DNA of 18,488 nucleotides from DASTDY01 sp035457345 (GTDB lineage: Bacteria; Patescibacteriota; Saccharimonadia; Saccharimonadales; EFPC-124): NCBI GenBank assembly GCA_035457345.1, contig DATIBT010000007.1, positions 1-18,488 on the forward strand, read 5' to 3'. A program made the position numbers and the translations under genes. The stretch's first letter is position 1. Each line of letters starts with the position of its first letter. The notes beneath the pieces were generated by a model. The model was not told the origin of the DNA and searched no databases. It worked only from the letters and a program-made list of their open reading frames with translations. Positions 13,234 through 18,488 of the stretch are shown in pieces.

Positions 13234-14184
13234 ATGATTTTACCTAAAAGTTACGCTGATGTTGATGTGGTACGAGAAATTACTCATAAGCTATACCCCG
13301 ATGCTCAAAACATCACTATCATCGACCACAATGCTGACAATATTGTGGCTCTCGTGGACAAAAACTATGCGGTGCGATTTCCCCGCGGTGAAGCTGCATA
13401 TCTACGCGGTCTTCATGAAAAGTACATTTTGAGACGACTAGAAAGCGTGGAGACCATTACAATTCCCCACATCGTAGACGAGTACGCCGATCCACCCTAT
13501 GTGATTACGAGTTATGTGCCCGGGCGTCACATAAGCCCTGCTGCAATCCGAGCGCTATCGGAGAATCACCAGGAGGTCTTTAGCAAGAAGGTGGTTCGGT
13601 TTGCTTACACGATGCATTCATCTTTTTCATTAGACGAAGAGCTGCCGTTACGCAAAGAACTTCGATTGGATGAGCCGGATATAGAAGAGCCATGGGCGCC
13701 CTATTTTAAGCGAGTTATACAGGGTGGCCATCTGCCCAGTCCCGTACAAGATGAAATTGCCAAAAGATGCTACGACGAGTGGGTTGAACTATGCGATGTT
13801 ACTCCAACGGTAGTGGTGCATGACGATTTGCATACTGAGAACCTGATGTTCGATGTGGACAGCGACCTCATAGGTGTAATTGATTTCGGTGATGTCAAGG
13901 CCGGAACGCCGGAGCAGGAGCTGCGACAGCTTTACCGCATTAGCGAAGAAGTCATGCTAGTTGGAATACGGGAGTATGAGCGTCTATCGGGTCGCCGGCT
14001 GAACGTGGAAGCCGTGAAAATCTGGGCCATAATGAAAGAGCTGGCCGATTACTCTAACAAATTAAATGACGGGGACACTGTTCATCATTCATTCAAGAGA
14101 ACTAGTCGTAATCTGAATGTGTGGTTTCCCGAAGGCGAATGGGGTAAGGGCTATGAGATGTCTGAGGTCGAGGGTTATCAATAA
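13234..14184 (+). CDS. APH/choline-kinase-family phosphotransferase, 316 residues
   Basis: This is a kinase-fold enzyme of the aminoglycoside phosphotransferase superfamily, which phosphorylates small alcohols such as antibiotics, choline, sugars or homoserine. The catalytic Brenner motif VVVHDDLHTENLMFD (193-207; H196, D198, N203) and the metal-binding GVIDFGD (214-220, D217) are intact. In the N-lobe NYAVRFPRGEAAYLRGLHEK provides the ATP-binding strand, with Arg48 where a Lys is usual, and E63 or a nearby Glu as its partner. YVITSYVPGRHI (89-100) is the hinge. The substrate cannot be read from sequence; with no resistance context, a metabolite kinase is as likely as drug modification. There is no ribosome site, and an extended -10 box ends 6 bases before the ATG, so the mRNA is probably leaderless. 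Confidence 0.88.
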   Translation: MILPKSYADVDVVREITHKLYPDAQNITIIDHNADNIVALVDKNYAVRFPRGEAAYLRGLHEKYILRRLESVETITIPHIVDEYADPPYVITSYVPGRHISPAAIRALSENHQEVFSKKVVRFAYTMHSSFSLDEELPLRKELRLDEPDIEEPWAPYFKRVIQGGHLPSPVQDEIAKRCYDEWVELCDVTPTVVVHDDLHTENLMFDVDSDLIGVIDFGDVKAGTPEQELRQLYRISEEVMLVGIREYERLSGRRLNVEAVKIWAIMKELADYSNKLNDGDTVHHSFKRTSRNLNVWFPEGEWGKGYEMSEVEGYQ

Positions 14185-14190
14185 ATATCC

Positions 14191-14313
14191 TCAAGGCCAA
14201 TCGTCACTAAGCAACTCTCGAATCTCCTGAACGTCGACTTTCTCTAGCTCATCAAAAGTTATCTTAAGGAACTGAAACCCCTGCCAGGAAATTATGAGAA
14301 GCCTTCGGAGGCT
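14191..14313 (-). pseudogene. Coding-like remnant 1 (40 codons), related to remnant 2
   Basis: A minus-strand open stretch, preceded by a stop codon and without an ATG, encodes LIISWQGFQFLKITF...VQEIRELLSDDWP. It aligns with the stretch at 14824-14961 (shared WQG-x-Q, TF nine residues into the alignment, and IRELL). It could be the C-terminal remnant of a small gene or a non-coding cassette end that happens to be open. The similarity between the two copies is visible at DNA level too. Confidence 0.4.
14278..14294 (+). repeat. tRNA-Trp 3'-end repeat, copy B (att-like)
   Basis: CCCCTGCCAGGAAATTA differs from the tRNA-Trp 3' end at one base of 17. It closes the ~1.1-kb segment that holds the kinase gene. 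Confidence 0.55.
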
Positions 14314-14314
14314 T
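14299..14314. terminator. Short stem-loop behind the DUF3592-like gene
   Basis: AAGCCT-TCGG-AGGCTT (14299-14314) is a perfect 6-bp stem with a tetraloop, 12 bases after the minus-strand stop at 14326. It lies between convergent genes; the flanking T content is modest on both strands. Confidence 0.5.
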
Positions 14315-14325
14315 TAGGCCTATGG

Positions 14326-14796
14326 TCAGGACTTTAATAAACGCTCGACTTCAACAATTGTTCTAACCGTCATCATCATGCACGGTATTAATATGACACC
14401 CAACAGTAGCAGTGTCCCAAGCCTCGTTTCTTTCAGTTGTTTCACTTCGGCTGGGTTGTCTGTGTTAACCAAGATGGGCACTTCGCCGTCAATGACATAT
14501 TGCTTATCTCTTGCAATAGTCCCTGCGCGTCGTGCATATTCCTGGCCATTAAAAAAGTAGGTATAAATAGGCGTATATAAAGTTGGATTGCTGCTATGCT
14601 CTTCATTGGCCACAACCCTTGCCTTAACTTCAACCCAACCCTGGTTACTGAAGTAAAGCCCTCGTATTATCATAACTGAGAAAGCAAGCATTATGAGTAT
14701 TATGATCAGTCGAGCCGCTAGAGCCAGGGCCACGCTTGGCTGGGACTTAAGCGGCCTAGTTAGAAGCTCTTGGAGCATTGGTATATGGAGTGGCAT
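14326..14796 (-). CDS. DUF3592-like membrane protein, 156 residues
   Basis: The protein has a basic N-terminus and a membrane helix at about residues 24-46 (LALAARLIIILIMLAFSVMI). An extracytoplasmic beta-rich domain follows (GWVEVKARVVANEE, TLYTPIYTYFFNGQEY, VPILVNTDNPAEVKQL). A second helix lies at about 128-146 (LGTLLLLGVILIPCMMM), with a short charged tail. Two helices bracketing a small domain with the Y.P.Y.Y..NGQ.Y and V...DNP patterns are what the DUF3592 family looks like; its function is unknown. There is no Shine-Dalgarno. On the minus strand TGC-TATAAA (TATAAA at 14805-14810) ends 8 bases before the ATG, so it is probably leaderless. It sits between copies B and C of the tRNA-Trp repeat. 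Confidence 0.75.
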   Translation of the reverse strand: MPLHIPMLQELLTRPLKSQPSVALALAARLIIILIMLAFSVMIIRGLYFSNQGWVEVKARVVANEEHSSNPTLYTPIYTYFFNGQEYARRAGTIARDKQYVIDGEVPILVNTDNPAEVKQLKETRLGTLLLLGVILIPCMMMTVRTIVEVERLLKS

Positions 14797-14804
14797 TGAT
14801 TTAA

Positions 14805-14813
14805 TTTATAGCA
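14805..14813 (-). promoter_or_regulatory. Extended -10 promoter of the leaderless DUF3592-like gene
   Basis: On the minus strand TGC-TATAAA, with TATAAA at 14805-14810, ending 8 bases before the ATG at 14796. Confidence 0.55.
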
Positions 14814-14823
14814 TATTTCGATT

Positions 14824-14961
14824 CTAGGCCACGTCAAGAAGCTCGCGGATTTGACATGTGCTCACTCCAGTAGAGTCGTCATTTGCAAAAGTTCGATCCT
14901 CCAACTGCCACCCCTGCCATAAAATTACAATCCCATCAATTTGATCTTCAGACGCGATCTT
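14824..14961 (-). pseudogene. Coding-like remnant 2 (45 codons), related to remnant 1
   Basis: An open minus-strand stretch after a TGA stop, without an ATG, encodes DGIVILWQGWQLEDRTF...CQIRELLDVA. It is the partner of the stretch at 14191-14313 and occupies the same position relative to a tRNA-Trp-like repeat. In DNA both copies share CAAAAGTT, AACTG and ACCCCTGCCA at the same spacing. Confidence 0.4.
14911..14927 (+). repeat. tRNA-Trp 3'-end repeat, copy C (att-like)
   Basis: CCCCTGCCATAAAATTA differs from the tRNA-Trp 3' end at one base of 17. About 20 bases upstream of it, GTTCGATCC also matches the tRNA T-arm, at a spacing 5 bases longer than in the tRNA. Confidence 0.55.
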
Positions 14962-14995
14962 TCATTTCCATCCCTTACCCACTTAAATATTGATT

Positions 14996-15004
14996 TGCTA
15001 TGAT
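14996..15004 (+). promoter_or_regulatory. Extended -10 promoter of the leaderless Nudix gene
   Basis: TGC-TATGAT, with TATGAT at 14999-15004, ending 7 bases before the ATG at 15012. Two upstream in-frame ATGs (15000, 15003) fall inside this -10 box. Confidence 0.6.
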
Positions 15005-15011
15005 GAGTCTC

Positions 15012-15416
15012 ATGGATAAGGCATACATTGATAAGCTCGCGTACATCCTCATTAAAGACCGAAAAGTGCTTACTACTTTAAGTAAGGGTAAAGATACTTG
15101 GTATATCCCGGGCGGTAAGCGCGAAGGCAGCGAAACTGATCATGAAGCTCTGATTCGCGAGATTAAAGAAGAATTAACCGTAAGGCTAACCCCTCATACC
15201 ATCCGCCACTATGGAACATTTGAAGCTCAAGCTCACGGAAAACCTGAAGGTACAGTTGTGAGGATGACTTGTTACGAAGCAGATTACCAAGGTGAGTTAA
15301 CCCCAAGCTCCGAAATCGAAGAATTTGCCTTTGTGAGCTACGAGTGGAAGGAAAAAAGTTCGCCAGTCGATGGGCTTATATTTGATGATTTGAAGGCTAG
15401 AGGCCTCATTGGCTAA
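15012..15416 (+). CDS. Nudix hydrolase, 134 residues
   Basis: Nudix enzymes hydrolyse a nucleoside diphosphate linked to another group, often as house-cleaning of oxidised or excess nucleotides. The Nudix box GX5EX7REUXEEXGU appears as GKREGSETDHEALIREIKEE (residues 35-54 from this start), with all metal-binding glutamates present and Thr replacing the last Gly (ELTV). TWYIPGG just before it is the usual lead-in. The 134-residue single-domain length is typical. ATG at 15012 is preferred to 15000 because the earlier codons overlap an extended -10 box, which makes the transcript leaderless; no ribosome site is present. The substrate cannot be predicted. Confidence 0.9.
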   Translation: MDKAYIDKLAYILIKDRKVLTTLSKGKDTWYIPGGKREGSETDHEALIREIKEELTVRLTPHTIRHYGTFEAQAHGKPEGTVVRMTCYEADYQGELTPSSEIEEFAFVSYEWKEKSSPVDGLIFDDLKARGLIG

Positions 15417-15483
15417 CCGCTACCGGGTAAGTAGGGCGAAACGTTTTTTTCGCATAAGCCTAGCCCTGAAAACAAATTGGTTA

Positions 15484-15492
15484 TGGTATTCT
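15484..15492 (+). promoter_or_regulatory. Extended -10 promoter of the leaderless polytopic membrane protein
   Basis: TGG-TATTCT, with TATTCT at 15487-15492, ending 7 bases before the GTG at 15500. Confidence 0.55.
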
Positions 15493-15499
15493 AAGCACG

Positions 15500-16579
15500 G
15501 TGAATACCGACAAAACCATCGGCTTGGAATCAGCCCATAAACAAATAGATCGAATCGTCTATTTGTCTTCATTAGTGTCCGACAGTCGACACATTGACGC
15601 CTATTTAGACCCCTTGCGTCGTATCACGGCAGTGGGGTCTTCCGACGAAACTACATTACTCGATCCAAAGGTGGCACTTACGCTAAATCGTATAGAAAGC
15701 GAGCTTACAGAGTACTTAGTAAAGACAGAACCCCTGCGCTCGTTTACGCCCGAGTCATTGCAACAGCGTGTCTATGAACGTTTCGAGGCCCCAAAGCTTA
15801 TACGCAGTTTGCGCTGGCAGACTACTGGGATTATCGCCCTTACACTAGTGGTAGTGGGTTTCGTGGTGAACTTGCCATTCAGTACAATTTCGGTGCGTCT
15901 TGACGTCGGACTGGTACTCGGCATAGCTGTTTGCTATTTGGGGGGTCTATTTCTATTCTTGTCCGCGCTCAAGCATTTTTCAGCCGAGGCCGCTCGGGCT
16001 TACCTATGGTTTTCGCTGGGCTTTGCAATTGGCAGCGTGTCTTTGTTAATTAATGCCATACTTACACTTATATATGAAGCACATACACCATGGGATAAAC
16101 TTTGGCTGCTCAACTTTGGCGTATACGCACAGTACATTGCTTTATACACCGGCAGTGCTAAGCTAGCAAATCTACAAGGTGTAAAAAGTAGGTTGACGAA
16201 TGGTTGGGTCGTGGGGCTCATCTCATTAACAACGGGCGCGCTACTCCTCATGCCGCCAGTTGGCCGAGAGGTAGAGGCGGTAAGCGGTCTTGTTCTACCG
16301 CTTGTAGGCATGGCCCTGATACTTACTATTGCGGCGGCTGAGCTTATACGTAAGATATGGAAGACCTCTACGCCACTTTATAAAGCACCGAACAAGGCGT
16401 TGTGGTTCACCTTTACGGCTGCAGCTTTAGGATGGTTCGTGTACGGCGTATCACAGTTTTTGCCAAGGGCGCTCGCAAAGCCAATGGGGGAGCTCAAGAT
16501 TTCGAGCCTATTTTTTATTGTCGCTACTATTTTATTGGTGTGGTCCGCATACAGGTTCAATAAACTGAGCCGCTATTAA
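15500..16579 (+). CDS. Polytopic membrane protein of unknown function, 359 residues
   Basis: I do not recognise a family. The first ~100 residues are soluble and mostly helical (ESAHKQIDRIVYLSSLVSD, VALTLNRIESELTEYLVKTE). About eight hydrophobic segments follow between residues 108 and 352, for example TGIIALTLVVVGFVVNL, VGLVLGIAVCYLGGLFLFL, AYLWFSLGFAIGSVSLLINA, GWVVGLISLTTGALLLM, LVLPLVGMALILTIAAA and SSLFFIVATILLVWSAY. The C-terminus is short and basic (RFNKLSRY). No enzyme motif is evident, and the soluble N-terminus on a membrane bundle might suggest a sensor or scaffold. It starts with GTG, lacks a ribosome site and has an extended -10 box ending 7 bases upstream, so it is probably leaderless. 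Confidence 0.8.
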   Translation: MNTDKTIGLESAHKQIDRIVYLSSLVSDSRHIDAYLDPLRRITAVGSSDETTLLDPKVALTLNRIESELTEYLVKTEPLRSFTPESLQQRVYERFEAPKLIRSLRWQTTGIIALTLVVVGFVVNLPFSTISVRLDVGLVLGIAVCYLGGLFLFLSALKHFSAEAARAYLWFSLGFAIGSVSLLINAILTLIYEAHTPWDKLWLLNFGVYAQYIALYTGSAKLANLQGVKSRLTNGWVVGLISLTTGALLLMPPVGREVEAVSGLVLPLVGMALILTIAAAELIRKIWKTSTPLYKAPNKALWFTFTAAALGWFVYGVSQFLPRALAKPMGELKISSLFFIVATILLVWSAYRFNKLSRY

Positions 16580-16654
16580 CAGATACCGCTACGTCTACCC
16601 CCTCTAAAAGAAAGGTCGATTCCCATATCCGCTACACAGGGGAAACATATTTTT

Positions 16655-16684
16655 TTGGAAGATTCGCACCTTCTCTGCTAAAAT
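16655..16684 (+). promoter_or_regulatory. Predicted promoter of the secreted GC-rich protein
   Basis: TTGGAA (16655-16660), an 18-base spacer, then TAAAAT (16679-16684). The rest of the 16580-16730 gap shows no gene. Confidence 0.5.
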
Positions 16685-16730
16685 CCTGAGCACGGACGCA
16701 TCCGCGCCCGCTAGCAAGTCTGTCCCAATG

Positions 16731-16752
16731 CACTCGGCCACCTGGCCGAGTG
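16731..16752 (+). promoter_or_regulatory. Perfect 9-bp stem-loop in the 5' leader of the secreted protein
   Basis: CACTCGGCC (16731-16739) pairs perfectly with GGCCGAGTG (16744-16752) around a 4-base ACCT loop, ending 6 bases before the AAGGAGG ribosome site. It probably stabilises the mRNA or tunes access to the ribosome site. Confidence 0.65.
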
Positions 16753-16769
16753 TGATACAAGGAGGGCTC

Positions 16770-17561
16770 ATGTTTAACAGTATGTACCGGCGAGTTGCAA
16801 CGGCTCTCGTTGCAACTGCGGTGGCGGCTGCGACCGCTGTCGGCATCCCGGCGGCAGCCTACGCAGCATCCGTGCCGACGTTGCTGGGCAGCAACCAGGC
16901 AAGTTCGGCGGGGTCGGTCACGCTGCCCCTGTCTTCGGCCGCAAACGGCAACGTCGTCCTGGTCTGGGAGAGCAAGGAGGGGCAAAGCGCCACGCCCGTC
17001 CAGCCGACGCTCAGCTTCAACAGCGGCAGCTGCACCACCGGATCAGACACACGACACGTGTTCGACGATTCGGGTGCAACCCGGGCGCAGCTGGGCGTCT
17101 TCGTCCTGAGCAGCTGCTCGAGTGCCAACGGGTTCGTGCTCACGTTCAGCGGCCAGACCCAGACGCACATCGGCGTCATCGCGCTCCAGGTGGGTACGAA
17201 CGACACCGTGAGCACGCCGCAGTACGGCGGCAGCGCGAACAACGTCACCGACGGCATCGCCGCGACCCTTCCCGATTACACCTCCAGTGACGTGGCGGTG
17301 ACCGTCGGGGCGCACGAGGCCAACGAAACCACTGTCACATCGGCTTTCTACGACGTCGTACAGGGTGGAGTCCACACGAGCCAAGAAGTCGACAGCCACG
17401 GTCTGGACAGCGTCTACGGCCCCGGCAACGGTTCGATCGCCGTGGGGTACCAGACGTTCGCAGACGCACCGGTCAACGCCAGCGTGCAGGACGCGTTCTC
17501 GTCCGGCGCGCACTGGACAACTGCCGCGCCAGGCGGTGTCGCCGCCTTCGTCGTGAGCTGA
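16770..17561 (+). CDS. Secreted beta-rich protein, 263 residues, GC-rich
   Basis: The start at 16770 follows AAGGAGGG by a few bases; an in-frame ATG at 16728 lies before the leader hairpin and lacks a ribosome site. Residues 1-33 are a clear signal peptide: basic MYRR, hydrophobic VATALVATAVAAATAVGI, and an AYA|AS cleavage site. The mature protein is Ser/Thr/Gly/Val-rich with short alternating beta-strands (SVTLPLSSAANGNVVLVWES, LTFSGQTQTHIGVIALQVG, SSDVAVTVGAHEAN), suggesting a beta-sandwich. Two Cys pairs are possible (GSCTTG, SSCSS). I do not recognise a family. Base composition is markedly GC-rich and actinobacterial in feel, unlike the neighbours, suggesting acquisition from a host or another high-GC source. 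It is secreted or surface-attached. Confidence 0.8.
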   Translation: MFNSMYRRVATALVATAVAAATAVGIPAAAYAASVPTLLGSNQASSAGSVTLPLSSAANGNVVLVWESKEGQSATPVQPTLSFNSGSCTTGSDTRHVFDDSGATRAQLGVFVLSSCSSANGFVLTFSGQTQTHIGVIALQVGTNDTVSTPQYGGSANNVTDGIAATLPDYTSSDVAVTVGAHEANETTVTSAFYDVVQGGVHTSQEVDSHGLDSVYGPGNGSIAVGYQTFADAPVNASVQDAFSSGAHWTTAAPGGVAAFVVS

Positions 17562-17571
17562 CTTCTAGCGG

Positions 17572-17603
17572 TCCAGGGCGCTGCACCAACGCAGCGTCCT
17601 GGA
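17572..17603 (+). terminator. 13-bp stem-loop behind the secreted protein gene
   Basis: TCCAGGGCGCTGC (17572-17584) pairs with GCAGCGTCCTGGA (17591-17603) over a 6-base loop. The one imperfect pair is G.U on the sense strand. There is no U-tract. Confidence 0.7.
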
Positions 17604-17678
17604 ACGTATAAAATGCATATGGTTTTAAGGCACATTATCGTTTATGCTTGATACAATGATCGCAGTTTCGTCATATAT

Positions 17679-18488
17679 ATGAGTAGACTTCCTATACCTG
17701 GTAACGATGATGGCACATGGGGTGATATCCTCAATGATTATTTAAAAGTTGAACACAACGACGACGGCACGCTCAAACGGCGGTCACAAATAGAGGGCGC
17801 CGAGCAAGCCGGCAACAAAGGTCAAGCCAGTGGGTATGCCTCGCTAGACGCCACAACCAAAGTGCCAGTAACCCAGCTGGGTAGCGGCACCGCTGACAAC
17901 ACTACTTTCTTGCGAGGTGACCGCACATGGGCGACGCCAACGAGCAGCGCCGATGGGAAGGCAGCCACATTTACTGTTGCTGCCAACGACTCGCCCTCAT
18001 CAGCAAAGACAACCGCCAGCTATCTTTGTACGGGCACCAACGACCACACTGTTCTCCAAGCAGCTCATGACGCCCTGCCATCGAATGGCGGGGACATTTA
18101 TATAGAGAGCGGGGTATATGTTTTTGGCGGCACGCTTAACATCACTAAAAGTAATACTCGTTTCATTTTTGCCGGGGGTGCGACATTCCGCTGGACCTCA
18201 GTTACCGGGACTACGCCCATTATCCAGGTCAAAGCTTCAAAAGTAGACCTTATTAACCCCCGCTGCCAAGGGTCGGGCGCGAAAGGCAATGGTATTGGTA
18301 TTCTCCTGGTAACCGACACAACAGGCTCCCACGATGTATATATTGAAAGCCCAGAAATGCTCAACCTCGACACCGGCATTGAATACGGTATTGTAGGCAG
18401 CGACTCTACTGGCGACTGCGCCACCTTTAGCGGCACTATCCACGATTGCAAAACCGGCATCAAAAATAAAGGGTTCACCAACCGGGCT
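17679..18488 (+). CDS. Tail-spike/pectate-lyase-like surface protein (C-terminus cut by window edge)
   Basis: The frame is open to the end of the window, 270 codons. The N-terminus (SRLPIPGNDDGTWGDILNDYL) is a short conserved opening seen in front of many large CPR and phage-like surface proteins. A linker follows that resembles phage tail-fibre text (GYASLDATTKVPVTQL and NTTFLRGDRTWATP). From about residue 120 the sequence becomes a right-handed beta-helix of the pectate-lyase type: HTVLQAAHDALPSNGGDIYI is the typical entry of tail-spike depolymerases, and repeating strands follow (TLNITKSNTRFIFAGGATF, SKVDLINPRC, GIEYGIVGSDS). No signal peptide or ribosome site is seen; TACAAT at 17652-17657 may be the -10 box. 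Binding to or digestion of host surface glycans is an inference. Confidence 0.78.
   Translation, partial: MSRLPIPGNDDGTWGDILNDYLKVEHNDDGTLKRRSQIEGAEQAGNKGQASGYASLDATTKVPVTQLGSGTADNTTFLRGDRTWATPTSSADGKAATFTVAANDSPSSAKTTASYLCTGTNDHTVLQAAHDALPSNGGDIYIESGVYVFGGTLNITKSNTRFIFAGGATFRWTSVTGTTPIIQVKASKVDLINPRCQGSGAKGNGIGILLVTDTTGSHDVYIESPEMLNLDTGIEYGIVGSDSTGDCATFSGTIHDCKTGIKNKGFTNRA

Noticed and set aside
15430..15470. Possible terminator after the Nudix gene (GCGAAA...TTTCGC and AGGGC...GCCCT)
   Set aside because: The stems are short or interrupted and the T-run lies inside the loop, so I could not make a convincing terminator.

Overview
The window looks like a chromosomal stretch from a Candidate Phyla Radiation (Patescibacteria) genome, most likely Saccharibacteria (TM7). 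This is an inference from four things: small compact genes, a GT4-GH57-GH15 alpha-glucan operon, a GFxxxE type IV pilin-like protein, and a surface protein opening with 'PIPGNDDGTWGDILNDYL', an N-terminus I associate with this group. UGA is used as an ordinary stop throughout, which argues against the UGA-Gly lineages. A 16S rRNA or marker-gene tree would be needed to settle the taxonomy.

Layout. 1-3.8 kb: a left-truncated TetR regulator with a 22-bp palindromic operator; several small GC-rich hypothetical genes, including three proteins with two membrane segments and a 25-residue Cys-rich peptide; a tRNA-Thr(GGU); and rpmG (L33) with a textbook promoter and terminator. 3.8-8.95 kb: a minus-strand operon (GT4 glycosyltransferase, GH57, GH15 and an unknown 219-residue protein), probably for storage or breakdown of alpha-glucan. 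9.1-10.0 kb: a secreted helical protein and a pilin-like protein, closed by a bidirectional terminator. 10.07-12.9 kb (minus): a compact lasso-peptide cluster of a 38-residue precursor, an asparagine-synthetase-like cyclase, a PqqD-like recognition protein and a Cys-His peptidase, with no transporter. 13.09-16.58 kb: tRNA-Trp(CCA), then an APH-family kinase, a DUF3592-like protein, a Nudix hydrolase and a polytopic membrane protein. These four genes appear to be leaderless, and two near-copies of the tRNA-Trp 3' end lie among them. 16.6-18.5 kb: a GC-rich secreted beta-rich protein and a right-truncated tail-spike-like surface protein.

Main result. The lasso cluster is the most striking system. 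Its precursor is too short for ordinary gene finders, but it carries the full leader signature Y-x2-P-x-V-x3-G-x5-T-x-G and sits in the order A-C-B1-B2. The precursor RNA appears to be wrapped in stem-loops, three in its 5' leader and two behind its stop codon. A second theme is that accessory genes tend to end in GC-rich stems without a U-tract. In the four clearest cases every imperfect pair is a G.U wobble only in the sense-strand RNA, which suggests selection at the RNA level. A third theme is repeated tRNA-Trp 3'-end sequences bounding small gene cassettes, which suggests past site-specific insertion.
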